This document shows, in pieces, positions 34,417 through 45,546 of a DNA stretch of 64,000 nucleotides (its first letter is position 1; each line of letters starts with the position of its first letter). The notes beneath the pieces are model-generated. The model made no database searches and was not told the origin of the DNA. It was given only the letters and a program-made list of their open reading frames with translations. Source of the DNA: Antilocapra americana. Taxonomy: Eukaryota; Chordata; Mammalia; Artiodactyla; Antilocapridae. The position numbers and the translations under genes are program-made. The stretch spans positions 41,145,862 to 41,209,861 of the forward strand of contig ML664161.1 in NCBI GenBank assembly GCA_007570785.1. The letters run 5' to 3'.

Positions 34417-34619
34417 GGCTTCCCTGGTGCCTCAGGCGTAAAGAATCTGCCTGCGATGTGAGAGATGCAGGCTCAATCCCCGGGATGGGAAGATCCCCTG
34501 GAAAAAGAAATGGAAACCTACTCCAGTATTTTTGCCTGGAGAATCCCATGGACAGAGGAGCCTGGCAGGCTACACTCCATGGGGTTACAAAAGAGTTGGA
34601 CAAGACTTAACAACAACAA
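34417..34619 (+). mobile_element. Bov-tA SINE
   Basis: A complete sense Bov-tA from 'ggcttccctggtgcctcagg' to the (CAA)-type tail 'cttaacaacaacaa', followed by an (AT)n stretch (34621-34648). It is nested in the old antisense L1. Confidence 0.93.
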
Positions 34620-35164
34620 AATATATATAATATATATAATATATATACACATGTATGTATAGATGTGTTTATGTTATATAGGATTTAATTTGCTAATACT
34701 CTTTAAGAATTTTATATGAATGATAAATATATTTATATGAGTGATATACTTATGAGTGATAAAAAAATCCTGTAGGGCTGTTTTTGTTTTTGTTTTCATT
34801 ATGTCTTTGTCAAGGTTTACGTTAGGTTTATACTGGCCTCATAAAACAAGTGGTATTCCATCTCTTTTCTGGGAAAATGCATGTAAAGGAAAATTTTTCT
34901 TCCCAGAGTGACAGAATTCACTAGTGAAACAATACTTGAGTCTGGAGTTTTAGGAAAGGTTTTTTATGATAATGTGAATTTCTTTAATAGCTGTAAGGCT
35001 AGTCACATTTTCTATTTCTTACCCGGTTAATTCTGATAAATTTTGATAAATTCTGCTTTTAACGCATCTGTCCATTTCACATAAGTTAATTTGTTGCATG
35101 TTACTACTGCTATGTTGCTAGTATCATTTTTGTGTACAGGACTTTTGAGGATAACTTTTGTTTT

Positions 35165-35475
35165 AAATTTGTTTTTAATTGGAGGATAATTGCCTTACAA
35201 TATTGTGTTGGTTTCAGCCATACATCGATGTGAATCAACCATAGGTATATACAATGTCCCCCACTTCTTGAACCTTCTTCCCACCCCATCCAACCCCTCT
35301 AGGTTATCGCAGAGCACCAGGATGAGCTCTCTGTGCTATACAAGCAAATTCCCATTAGCTATCTACTTTACATATGATAATATATGTATTTTAATGCTAC
35401 TCTCTCAATGTGTCCCACCCTCTCCTTCCCTTGCTGTGTCCCTAAATCTGTTCTCTATGTGGTGATTGTTATTGG
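35165..35475 (-). mobile_element. Artiodactyl L1 3' end, antisense
   Basis: Begins with T-rich sequence and 'ttaattggaggataattgcc', then 'caatattgtgttggtttcag', 'ctatacaagcaaattcccat' and 'ctctcaatgtgtcccacc'. This is the 3' UTR of an L1 lineage older than the L1_BT copies. It lies between two parts of the old L1M, so it is nested. Confidence 0.8.
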
Positions 35476-36037
35476 TAACTTGTGTTCTTTCTTTTTTCTT
35501 TATTCCAACTGGGGCTATGTTGATTTTGATGGCTCTTTGAAAGGATTAACTTTTGGATTTTGTAAGCTTTCTGTATTTACTTTTCACTACATTATTTTAT
35601 TACTTCTACTTACCTTGGGCTAATTTACTCTTCTGACTTATTTGGTTTATAAGGAATTTATCTTAGATCATTTCTTTTTTCTACTAAAATATGTATTGAA
35701 GCTTGTAAATGCCCCTCTAAGTACTGCTTCAGCTGCCTTTCACAAATTATTGTGTTGTATTTTTAACACCATTTAGTTCAAAATATTTCATCTTGTGATT
35801 TCTTATTTAGCTCATGAGATTATTAATTTGCAGATAGTTGGGAATACCTAGATATCTTATTACTGATGTCTAATTTAATTCCAAATGTGTAGAGAATATT
35901 TTTAGTGTTTCATTCTTTTAAAATATATATTTTACATATGTATACACACACACAACCAAAATCTAGTAATTATCATGTAATTATAAAAATATTTAAATCA
36001 TGCAAAGAAAGATTGTGTGGGTATACACACACAGAGA

Positions 36038-36232
36038 GAGTTGACCTTTGAACACTGCAGGTTTGAACTGCACAGGTCCACTTACATGTGGAGATGTTTC
36101 AATAGTAAATACTATAGTACTACATGCTTTAAGTTGGCTGAATCTGTGGGTACAAAGGAGCTACTGATACACAGGGCTGATCATAAGTCTTACGCAGACT
36201 AACCCCCACATCATTCAAGGACCAGCTGTATA
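36038..36232 (+). mobile_element. MER8 (Tigger-related MITE)
   Basis: A non-autonomous DNA transposon. It opens 'gttgacctttgaacactgca', continues 'ggtttgaactgcacaggtcc', has a middle 'ggctgaatctgtgggtac', and closes 'caaggaccagctgta', which is the decayed inverted complement of the start. A TA borders the right end. Such elements have no coding capacity and relied on a Tigger/pogo-type transposase. Confidence 0.75.
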
Positions 36233-36526
36233 TATCAATGCTACAAAACTGGTAGGGCACACAGTTCTTTCATATCAATCTACTTAGAGTTAATATTGCA
36301 CTAGTTGATATAAAATGTAGAAATTTTAAAATATAGAAATTTTGTAACCATAATGGATAAATACCTGTCCTACTCCTCTGCTGTCTACTGAGGTGGTATG
36401 TATTATATTTGTATATGTTGCAAACACCACCAGACAACGATATAGTTTTTGCTTTAAGCAGTCATTTGTATTTTAAAGAATAAAGTAAAAATTGTATATT
36501 TTATATCTTTTTATACTTAATGTTTC

Positions 36527-36900
36527 TTTTTTAAATTCAAGTATAGTTGATTTACAATGTTGCATTAATTTCAGGTATAAAGTGATTCAGTTATATATTT
36601 ATTCTTTTTCAGATTCTTTCCCATTTTAGGTTATCACAAGATATTGAATATAGTTTCCTGTGCTATGCAGTGAGTCCTTGTTGGTAATCTATTTCATATA
36701 CAGTAGTGTGTATCTATTAATCCCAAATTTAGTCCTAATTTATCCCTACCCTGCCCCACTTCTCTTTTGGTAACCATAAGTTCGTTTTCTGTCTGTGACT
36801 ATTTGTTTGGTAGTAAATTCATCTCTATCATTTTTGAGATTCCACATATAAGTAACACAATATGTCTATCTCTGACTTACTTCACTTGGTATGAGAACCT
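36527..36900 (-). mobile_element. L1 3' end, antisense, older artiodactyl type
   Basis: Contains 'gtatagttgatttacaatgt', 'ttatcacaagatattgaata', 'tagtttcctgtgctatgcag' and 'atctctgacttacttcactt', the order of an artiodactyl L1 3' UTR running into ORF2, on the minus strand. Confidence 0.8.
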
Positions 36901-37640
36901 TCATTTGTTCCTGAAGTTGCCCTCACATCATTTTCCTTTAGTTTGAAAAACTCTCTTTAGAATTTATTGTAGAGTAGGTTCTGCTTGAATCAAATTTTCT
37001 TAGTATTCCTCTACATGAAATGTGTTTATTTTACCTTCATTATAAAAAGATGCATTCAACAAAGTTTAAAGTAGTTTGAGTTGGCAGCTTTAAAAAATAC
37101 TTAAGGATGTTCCATTGCTTTCTGGCCCCCATTATTTCTAAAAATGTATATATTAAATCTATGGCTTTTGGAAATACTGTTCCCTTGCATACAACATGAC
37201 AATTTTCTCCACTTTTAAGATAGTATCTAGGTTTGATTGCTTTTAAGATATTATTCAGTTTGACTATGATTTTCCTAGACATAATTTTCTTAGATTTAAC
37301 CTATCTGGAGTTAAGGAGCTAACTTAATGTACAAATGTATGGCATTCACAAACTGGGAAGGCTTAAAATCTTTTTGTACTCTGCACTGAAACTCCAGTTA
37401 TATTTTTTAAATCTTTGTTATAGTTATCTATCAACTTAAATATCTGTTCATTTAAAAAAAAAACACATTTTTTTTCTTTCCGTTCTTCACCATTAGATCA
37501 TTTCTTTTCAGAGTGGTTCATTCTTACCTTGTCTGACTGCCATGTCTTTTAAAAATGGATGGAATTTTTCCAGTTACTTATATGCTGGGTAAGTTTGAAA
37601 GTGATGTTGCATAGGTTCTTGGTCTTCTTATAGTCCTTTG
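36901..37640 (-). mobile_element. L1 upstream region remnant, antisense
   Basis: Matches the usual order of the L1M region upstream of ORF2 read backwards: 'ttctggcccccattatttct', 'tttgattgcttttaagatat', 'aacctatctggagttaagga'. Boundaries and whether it belongs to the same insertion as 36527-36900 are uncertain. Confidence 0.55.
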
Positions 37641-37948
37641 GACAAAGTTCTAATTTTTATTTTTCCAGCAGTTAGGTTAGATTGACTATAAATTTGTCTT
37701 TACTTTCACTAGATGTTGTCCATGTGACAGTTGAATTCTCTCAGCCTATCTTCTTTCATGTTAGCTAGGACGCATGGTTCATGGTCTAAAGTAAGATTTA
37801 GATGTGTTTCTATATAGAAACTGAGGGCCCCCTTTTGTTGTTATAATCCTTCCAAGATTTCTTCCTTACTCTCCAGGTGCTCAGGTCCCATTCTGTGTGT
37901 TCTCTGACTAGAAAGATAGCTGGGTCTTTACCAAAGTATTAGTTACCC
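37641..37948. other. Unassigned sequence, possibly decayed L1
   Basis: No gene. It may continue the L1 remnant on its left but shows no clear landmark. Confidence 0.3.
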
Positions 37949-39862
37949 GTTCAGTTCAGTTCAGTTCAGTACAGTCACTCAGTTGTGCCCAACTCTTTGT
38001 GACCCCATGAACTGCAGCACGCCAGGGCTCCCTGTGCATCACTAACTCCCAGAGTCTACCTACACCCATGGCCATCGAGTCAATGATGCCATCCAGCCAT
38101 CTCATCCTCTGTCATCACCTTCTCCTCCTGCCCTCAATCATTCCCAATGAGTCAGCTCTTCACATCAGGTGGCCAAAGTATTGGAGTTTCAGCTTCAACA
38201 TCAGTCCTTCCAATGAACACCCAGGACTGATCTCCTTTAGGATAGACTTGTTGGATCTCCTTGCAGTCCAAGGGACTCTCAAGAGTCTTCTCCAACACCA
38301 CAGTTCAAAAGCATCAGTTCTTCTGCAGTCAGCTTTCTTTATTGTCCAACTCACACATCCATATATGGCTACTGGAAAAACCATAGCCTTGACTTTATAG
38401 ACTTTGTTGGCAAAATATAGTCTCTGCTTTTTAATATGCTATCTAGGTTGGTCATAACTTTTCTTCCAAGGAGTAAGCATCTTTAATTTCATGGCAGCAA
38501 TCTCAATCTGCAGTGATTTTCGAGCCCAGAAAAATAAAGTCAGCCACTGTTTCCACTGTTTCCCCATCTATGTGCCATGAAGTGATGGGATCAGATGCTA
38601 CATCTTAGTTTTCTTAATGTTGAGCTTTAAGCCAACCTTTTCACTTTCCTCTTTCACTTTCAGCAAGAGTCTTTTTAGTTCTCCTTCACTTTCTGCCATA
38701 AGGGTGGTGTCATCTGCATATTTGAGGTTATTGATATTTCTCCTGGCAATCTTGATTCCAGCTTGTGCTTCATCCAGCCCAGGGTTTCTCATGATGTACC
38801 CTGCATATAAGCTAAATAAGCAGTGACAATATACATCCTTGACGTACTCTGTTTCCTATTTGGAACCAGTTTGTTGTTCCATATCCAGTTCTAACTGTTG
38901 CTTCCTGACCTGCATACAGGTTTCTCAAGAGGCAGATAAGGTGGTCTGGTATGTCCATGTCTTTCAGAATTTTTTACTGTTTATTGTGATCCACACAGTC
39001 AAAGGCTTTGGCATAGTCAAAAAAGCAGAAATAGATGTTTTTTCTGGAACTCTCTTACTTGTTTATGATCCATTGGATGTTGGCCATTTGATCTCTGGTT
39101 CCTCTGTGTTTTCTAAAACCAGCTTGAACATCTGGAAGTTGATGTTTCATGTATTGCTGAAGCCTGGCTTGGAGAATTTTAAGCATTACTTTACTAGCGT
39201 GTGAGATGAGTGCAATTGTGTGGTAGTTTGAGCATTCTTTGGCATTGCCTTTCTTTGGAATTGGAATGAAAACTGACCTTTTCCAGTCCTGTGGCCACTG
39301 CTGAGTTTTCCAAATTTGCTGGCATATTGAGTGCAGCACTTTCACAGCATCATCTTTTAGGATTTGAAATAGCTTAACTGGAATTCCATCACTTCCACTA
39401 GCTTGTTCGTAGTGATGATTCCTAAGGCCCACTTGACTTCACATTCCAGGATGTCTGGCTCTAGGTGAGTGACCACGTCATCGTGATTATCCGGGTCGTG
39501 AAGATATTCTTTGTATAGTTCTTCTGTGTATTCTTGAAGCCTCTCCTTAATATCTTCTGCTTCAGTTAGGTCCCTATCATTTCTGCCCTTTATTGAGCCC
39601 ATCTTGGCATTAAGTGTTCCCTTGGTATCTCTAATTTTCTTGAAGAGATCTCTAGTCTTTCCTATTCTTTTGTTTTCCTCTATTTCTTTGCGCTGATCAC
39701 TGAGAGAGGCTTTCTTATCTCTCCTTGCTATTCTTGGAACTTTGCATTCAAATGGGTATATCTTTCCTTTTCTCCTTTGCTTTTGGCTTCTCTTCTTTTC
39801 ACAGGTATTTGTAAGGCCTCCTCAGATAGCCATTTTGCTTTTTGGCATTTCTTTTTCTTGGG
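37949..39862 (-). mobile_element. BovB LINE, antisense, about 1.9 kb
   Basis: The 3' end at the left carries a repeated 'gttca' tail (37950-37972). The element then runs through the thumb, the RT YADD (38720-38709), the 'LLPDVQAGFRKHRGT'-like palm region, 'SNYHTIALISH', and upstream 'DRDLTEAEDIKERLQEYTEEL' and 'KGEKERYTHLNAKFQ' pieces in several minus frames. It ends near 39862 in 'ctttttcttggg'. Multiple frame changes and small deletions (for example in the 38.4-38.6 kb part) make it inactive. The endonuclease region is missing. Confidence 0.95.
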
Positions 39863-40094
39863 ACCGTAGTATTCTCCAAATGAGGTGGCTTTCTGAGGAA
39901 GGGAACTACAAGGGAAAAAAAAGAACAAGAAGTTATCTCCATGCATGTTTCCTCTCCAAGGTTTGCTGCTCTTCACATTCTTCCTGCTTTTATCTAGTTT
40001 TCAACTCTTAAGATAGATGGGCTTTTTTGTTTAGTCAAAAGTTTTTAGTTGGATTGAGTTGGATTGTGAATACCATTGTTAATCTTAGTTTCAG

Positions 40095-40245
40095 AATTCA
40101 TTAGTTTGTGACACTGACTAAATAACCTGACTTTTCTAAGACTTGATTTTATTACTCGTAAAACAGAGATAACAAATTCATCACTTTGAGGATGAAATGA
40201 GATACTCTGTATAAAATACCTTGCAGAGGTTGGTACATCATTACG
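40095..40245 (+). mobile_element. MIR SINE
   Basis: Diverged sense MIR: 'aataacctgacttttctaag', 'gattttattactcgtaaaac', 'gaggatgaaatgagatactc', 'aaaataccttgcagagg'. Confidence 0.7.
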
Positions 40246-40350
40246 GGGCCTAAGAAAGGCTGTTTCCTGCAGTTACACTGAAATCCCTTCAGAGAGCTGT
40301 AGCGCTTGGGTCCTTCCTAACTAGCCTTCACCTAAGGCAGGTCTAGTATG

Positions 40351-40580
40351 TGTGTGTGGTGTGTGCTAAGCCACTTCTGTCATGTCTGATTCTTTGTAAC
40401 ACTATGGACTGTAGCCCGCCAGGCTTTTCTGTCCTTGGGATTCTCCAGACAAGAATATTGCAGTGGGTTGCTAAATCCTCCTTCAGGGGATTTTCCAGAC
40501 CCATGCATCAAACCCATGTCTCTTATGTCTCCTGCATTGGTAGATGGGTTCTTTACCACTAGCACCACTTGGGAAACCCT
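40351..40580 (-). mobile_element. Bov-tA/BovA2-type SINE with TSD
   Basis: A complete minus-strand SINE ('gtgctaagccacttctgtca' to 'ccactagcaccacttgggaa'). It has the head variant containing 'tctcttatgtctcctgcatt'. AGGTCTAGTATG (40339-40350) and AGGTCTAATATG (40581-40592) flank it at 11 of 12 positions. Confidence 0.95.
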
Positions 40581-40819
40581 AGGTCTAATATGGGTTCTAT
40601 TAATACTATTCTTGTGCAAAACTGCTCTCTTCTATATGAGCACGTGTCATCTTGAGTTTTGTTTTTGTATTAAAAATCACAGGAAATAAATTATTAGAGC
40701 CAGAATAAATCTTAGTAATCATTTTCAGTATTCACAGGATTTATTTATTTTTTTTGACTTGGCCAAAGTCCCAAATTGTTAGGTAGATCTACAGCTTAGT
40801 TTCTTTTTCGACTTCTTTT

Positions 40820-41090
40820 CTTTTTTTTAATTGAGTATGTTTGATGTGTAACATTGTGTAAAGTTAGTGTACAACATGTTACGTTTATATATTTATAGAC
40901 TGTAATATGATTGCCTATTTAACAGTGATATTTATCACATTACAAACCATAGTATATCATTACTGTCTATAGTTATCATACTGTGCACTAGGTCTCTATG
41001 GCTTATTTACTTGGTACAGGTTTGCATCCTTAGATGTCACTTTAACCTCTGCCCCACCCCTGGGTAGCCAGAAAGGCTGTGCTGGCCCCC
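40820..41090 (-). mobile_element. Old L1 3' UTR, antisense
   Basis: A T-rich start and 'gagtatgtttgatgtgtaac', 'gttagtgtacaacatgttac' and 'atcattactgtctatagtta' follow the antisense ending of L1M elements. It lacks coding remnants. Confidence 0.7.
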
Positions 41091-42170
41091 TGCTGGACTA
41101 GCTGCCCCCTTCTCTGTTCTCATCATCTCTTCTGACGGCAGCCGCGCTGCCCCTTACCTCACTCTGTCGCCTCCTCCCTGGTCTAGTCTATCCCCTTTCA
41201 GCTACATAGATGGTTATATCTCTTGATCGTCCTTGTATGATGTGCAGTGGTGGCTTTTCTTCTTCTTCTGGCTATGAATATCCAATTAGTTATAAAAGGG
41301 GAGAGTAAAAGGGAGCTATTCATGGTGCCATGATGCTGACTTCACTCTGAGCTTAGTTTCTCCTTACTCTTCCAACTCCTGTGCCTGTTATGAAAACCAA
41401 TATTTATATAATCATTTTGAGATCTTAAAGGGAGGCAAACATTTCCACATCACATCTATACAAATGCTAAGAGTTCTTTGTTAGATTTTATCCAGGGACC
41501 TCAGAACTTAAACATATGTGACAAATTTTGGGTAAGTGTTCTGCCTAAGGAATATTGCCAATAATTAGCTAACTTATGAATGCAGGCCTAAAAACTGATC
41601 CCATATTTATTCTGAATTTTCTGAAACAGATTAAAGCCTACTTTTGTGAAAAGGGCATGGTTCTTTTCTAGATTCCCAGAAGTGAAACTGGTGGAGCGGA
41701 GTTATTTCTAATTAAATGATGTGCCGTAGTTGAGTTACTGACACCATCAGTCTTGGATCCTAGGTTAGACTCTCTCAATGAAGATCATAGTTTTGGTTGA
41801 ATGTATAGCAGATAGTTGTACCCAATCTTTCTACATCTAAGTGCCATACCAAAGACTTGTTAGGGGGAATGGTTTGTGGTAAGACTGTAGGACTATGGTA
41901 GTTTTGAATTCAGTTTTGTGCAACCAGGGTAGGGACAAGTTGCTATATCAGTATCAGACAGATAGATGTTTAAAGGGGGTTATCAATTACTATTCTGACA
42001 GGATCATGTCATTTTGAACACAATCATATCATATCTAGTTCAATTCAACTACAGTTAAGGTAGTAAATATTTCTGCTTTTAAATACTGCCTCCTCAAATA
42101 TGGGCTGACAGAAATGGTATCTGATGCTATAGAAATAACAATGTAGGTCATGTGATGTTTCACTGCTCAC
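41091..42170. other. Unassigned sequence with a GC-richer patch
   Basis: The part 41080-41350 is locally GC-richer, with 'gccgcgctgccccttacctc' and 'ggtgccatgatgctgacttc'. This resembles a decayed antisense L1 5' UTR, but I cannot assign it with confidence. The remainder is AT-rich and unremarkable. Confidence 0.35.
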
Positions 42171-42174
42171 CCTG

Positions 42175-42335
42175 GCTCTGTCACCGTCCTTGTCTCTTCA
42201 TTTGTCATTCTCGCAGACAGCATGTAAGCTCCTTGAGGGTAGAAATCACATACTGTTAATCTTTGTACCCCCAGAGCATATCTTAATGCCTGACACACAG
42301 TAGGTTCTCATACTGTTTGAGCTAATTGATGGTAT
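42175..42335 (+). mobile_element. L2 LINE 3' end
   Basis: The typical L2 ending is present: 'acagcatgtaagctccttga', 'gggtagaaatcacatactgt', 'acccccagagcatatcttaa', 'gcctgacacacagtaggttc'. Confidence 0.8.
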
Positions 42336-42904
42336 CAAAGACTCCCTTTAATGAGTCTGGATGGACAGTGGATATCTGATACATTCTTCATACTTAAAAT
42401 CTCTATGTAACTTTATAATACTAACTGGTTAGAATTACCAAGAAGGTAATGAAAGTATTGCAACTTTTAGTATCTCCTTCTTAGAAGATATTGAGAACAC
42501 AATACAGATCTTTTACAGATTTTATTTAAATGAATTATGTCATCTTCTTGGTTCATCAGAGAGAATCTAAATAGACTATAGACTATAACTTCAGTAAACA
42601 TAGATACCATACATGTTCTGGCAACCACTTTGGTGAATTAATCACTGAGTTTTTTTGGTTGGATTACACTGAATCTCTTTCTAAAAATGATATAAGGAAA
42701 CATAAATGGATAAAAGTAAATGTATAAAAAATAGGACAAGGAGAAAATGGGTACAAAGAATAAGCGGAATAAGGGGTAAGAGAACTGTATGAAAATATCT
42801 GAAATACTGTCTTGTACAGTTGTTAGATATGGGCCTGCTTTTCATTTGGTACTCTATAGATGTAAATACTAACTGAATGAAACACAAAACCAAACCAGTA
42901 ACAC
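42336..42904. other. Unique AT-rich sequence
   Basis: No recognised repeat or frame. Confidence 0.4.
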
Positions 42905-43325
42905 TGTAATAGATGCTATTAGCGCTTTGCCCCTGTTGTCAACCTTTTTTGTATGTTGCAGCCAGCTTTCAGGGGACCTTACCTACATCTGTGCCTGGGA
43001 CCCCTAGAACTTCAGAAAGCAGACAGAAGTGTGGAAAAGGTAACATCCCAGAGCAGCCTCAACCGAAGACTGGCCGTAGCTGGTATATAAATATCTCTAC
43101 TCCCCCCCAATGTGGGAGTGACTATTCAAAGAGGCATGGGTTTTTGCCCTGTCCCAGAGTTTCTCTGTGAGATTAAATTTGCACAGCTCACTCTGATGGA
43201 TTTTCATGTCCTTCCATTTTCTGTATTACCTCACCACTTCTTTGCTAGTGTTGCTTGTCCTTCCCAAATATACTACTTTTACTTGAATCCTTGTCTCTGA
43301 GGGAGTTTCCTGGGAAAGCCAAAAT
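42905..43325 (+). mobile_element. Possible degraded ERVL-type LTR (MLT2-like)
   Basis: A GC-richer segment with a TATA-like 'ggtatataaata' (43082-43093) and, about 200 bases later, 'tgaatccttgtctctgaggg' then 'tttcctgggaaagcc', recalling the end of mammalian ERVL-related LTRs. An 'aataaaa' lies just past it (43322-43328). No internal viral coding region adjoins it, so it would be a solitary LTR. The assignment rests on memory of LTR layout, and the boundaries are approximate. Confidence 0.35.
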
Positions 43326-43666
43326 AAAATGAACATATACATATATATACACATGCACATCAAAATGAGATTCCAAGCACGACAAGGATAAAATACACCA
43401 TTATGGCAGGAAGAACATTATTGTGAAAAAAGCTTCTTCATGGATACTCCTAAAGTGGGCAGAGGATAATATATGAAACAATATCTTTGATGACACTGAT
43501 AAGGCAATGTCTTTGACTCCTATGACCACGGTGGCTTCTCACTATGAGAATACTCTGAGAAAGGGACATTATTTAGTCCATGTGCTAACAGAAAAGCTTC
43601 CTCCTTTTGAATTGGGATTAACTGTTAAGTTAGGGTTTGGATTATCATTTTATATGTGCATGTATG

Positions 43667-43668
<2 letters not shown>

Positions 43669-43702
<34 letters not shown>
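43669..43702. repeat. (TG)17 microsatellite
   Basis: An uninterrupted TG dinucleotide tract directly beside the tail of the next Bov-tA. It is probably polymorphic in length. Confidence 0.95.
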
Positions 43703-43706
<4 letters not shown>

Positions 43707-43918
43707 CGTGCATGATAAGTCTCTTCAGTCGTGTCTGACTCTGTGCCACCTTATGGACTGTAGCCTGCCAGGCTCCTCTGTCCACGGGATTCTCCAGGCA
43801 AGAATACTGGAGTGGGTTGCCATTCCCTCCTCCAGCGATCTTCCTGACCCAGGGACCAAACCTGCATCTCTTACGTCTCCAGGATTGGCAGACAGGTTCT
43901 TTACCACTAGTGCCATCC
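43703..43918 (-). mobile_element. Bov-tA SINE, head slightly truncated
   Basis: A minus-strand copy from 'tgcgtgcatgataagtctct' to 'taccactagtgccatcca'. The final 'cctgggaagccc' of the head is missing where it abuts a CHR-2 fragment. The 153- and 152-codon frames that cross it are accidental. Confidence 0.9.
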
Positions 43919-44036
43919 ATTTTTCTTGGCACATAGGTTTGGTTGCTCTGTGGCATGTGGGATAGTCCCAAACAGGGATTGAACCCATGTCTCCTGCACT
44001 GGTGGATTTTTTGCCACTGAACCTCCAGGGAAGCCC
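43919..44036 (-). mobile_element. CHR-2-type SINE fragment, head side
   Basis: Carries 'ggttgctctgtggcatgtgg', 'gggattgaacccatgtctcc', 'tgcactggtggattttttgc' and ends 'ctccagggaagccc', the head half of an antisense CHR-2. The rest is replaced by the neighbouring Bov-tA. Confidence 0.8.
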
Positions 44037-45094
44037 AGGATTCTTCTATCCTTGCTAACCTGACTACCATCCCATTTTCAGCCCAGTCTTCATCCACTTT
44101 TGTCACTGTGGTTGGCTGTACTCATTAGAAAGTTGCTGCTTGTTACAGTTTTGGCTGCTTACTTTCCAAGTCTCTCCACACATTTGGTGTCACACATTTT
44201 CCTTGTAAGTTTACCTTTTTGAATAAAATTTGTCATGCAAGATCCCTGTGGAGATCATGGAAGCTCTCCTTTGTTTTCTCCTGGGAAAAGAAAGAAAATA
44301 ATAAAGGAAAGGATGATGTGCTGACGTACTGAATACTTAAGCCAGACATTTCATTAATGTACCTAGAAATTTTGATCAGGAGTCTGAGGGACAGTGCTAG
44401 TCCACTCTTTGTTTGCTGCCCTTGGACACAACCAGCTGTCATGTCTTCTACGCCTCTGCCATACAACTGTGGCAAGTAACTGTGCTTAACTTTTTATATC
44501 CCTGTTTCTGTCACTGTCCCCTGATTATTCAGTAAAAACAGGAAAACTAAATTCCAGGAGAGTAAGAGTTAACCCAGAATTGAATGAAGTGAGAGATTCA
44601 GGCCATGCTCAGACAACTGAAAATAAGCAGATTGTGTCTTAGTTGGTCTAGTTATTTTAGCTTCTTTGACAGCTTGTTCAGAGCACCGTAGTCTAGCTGT
44701 GATTAATTGTTTGGCTATCACTTGCTAATATGGCAGGGGAAAAAGTCTGTGGGGGGGGGGGGGGGGGGGGGGAAGAATCAGCTATGCTACTGCAGATTAG
44801 ACGTGTCATACAGACATAGAAAAACATGAGTCTATAGACTAGAAATATACTGCTGAATAATTAAGTGATGACTAATCAGAACAAACCACCAGTGAGGAAA
44901 ATTCAGTATTTCTCAACACTTACTATCCTCTCTGCTCTCCCTACCCCAGAAATCCTCCTTTTCACACATCTGAAATGTGCTCTGTTTGGTAGGTACCAAA
45001 GTTGTCAGTTTGCTTATATATGGTAAACACTATAGCTAAACGTTACTGGGGAAACAGTTGCTGATCTAATTTATGCCCCTTAATGCCATTCATT
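44037..45094. other. Unique sequence with a pure G tract
   Basis: No gene recognised. The only marked feature is the G run at 44751-44772, listed separately. Confidence 0.4.
44751..44772 (+). repeat. Uninterrupted 22-base G homopolymer
   Basis: Twenty-two consecutive G residues between 'aaaaagtctgt' and 'aagaatcagc'. Mammalian mononucleotide tracts of this length are usually A/T. The tract could adopt G-quadruplex structures on the + strand. Exact length is uncertain because homopolymers are error-prone in sequencing. Confidence 0.85.
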
Positions 45095-45225
45095 GCTTAA
45101 TCTCACAATAATTTTGAGGTTAAAAAAATGTCATTGTCCCCTCCAAAAAAAAGGAATTGAGGTCTAGAAATTAGTTGTCAAGGAGTAAATGGTAGAGTTT
45201 TAATTTTTTACTCAGATTCACTATA
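45095..45225 (-). mobile_element. MIR SINE, antisense
   Basis: Antisense MIR order: 'cttaatctcacaataatttt', 'gaggttaaaaaaatgtcatt', 'ggaattgaggtctagaaatt', 'caaggagtaaatggtagag'. Confidence 0.65.
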
Positions 45226-45346
45226 GAACCAACTGTCTCAATAAAGCCCCCATGTTTAGGGAGTCAGGTGAGTGTATTGAAGGAGAGCTCATTACAAAAT
45301 GAGAGAAGAGAAAGAAAAATATAGAACTCTTCAGAATCAAAGTCTG

Positions 45347-45531
45347 TCCGACCCTTTGCCACCCCATGGACTGTAGCCTCCCAGGCTCCTCTGTCCATGG
45401 AATTTTCCAGGCAAGAGTACTGGGGTGGGTTGCCATTTCCTTCTCCAGGGGATCTTCCTGACCCAGGGATCGAACCCGCATCTCCTGCATTGCGGGCAGA
45501 CACGTTACCATCTGAGCCACCAGGCAGTCCC
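45347..45531 (-). mobile_element. Bov-tA SINE with 15-bp TSD
   Basis: A minus-strand Bov-tA with little divergence, from 'tccgaccctttgccacccc' to 'tgagccaccaggcagtcc'. The B box on the minus strand, 'ggttcgatcc' (45467-45476), is intact. A perfect 15-bp direct repeat, CAGAATCAAAGTCTG (45332-45346 and 45532-45546), flanks it. Together these suggest a recent insertion. Confidence 0.96.
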
Positions 45532-45546
45532 CAGAATCAAAGTCTG

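Larger units (their letters stand above)
32330..35910 (-). mobile_element. Old L1 (L1M), antisense, with three nested insertions
   Basis: From left to right it holds a decayed L1M 3' UTR ('gtatagtaaccatcactaca', 'ggctttttctactggac'), ORF2 C-terminal remnants ('ccaccaccagtgtgtaaaac', 'gtgatatctcactgtggg', 'agctgtcccattaccatttg') and further upstream ORF2 sequence ('ggattaacttttggattttg', 'aatatgtattgaagcttgt'). Young L1 (33606-33819), Bov-tA (34417-34619) and a further L1 3' end (35165-35475) interrupt it. No frame longer than about 90 codons survives. Confidence 0.8.

Noticed and set aside
37949..37975. Tandem 'gttca' repeat as an independent satellite
   Set aside because: It is the reiterated 3' tail of the adjacent antisense BovB.
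41080..41350. CpG-island-like promoter
   Set aside because: Only a few CpGs ('gccgcgctg', 'ctgtcgcc'), no open frame and no TATA or initiator context. A decayed L1 5' UTR is the more likely explanation.
43507..44106. Frames of 152 codons (+) and 153 codons (-) near 43.5-44.1 kb
   Set aside because: Both run through the (TG)n tract, a Bov-tA and a CHR-2 fragment; the predicted residues are translated SINE sequence and a threonine-histidine or valine-cysteine repeat.
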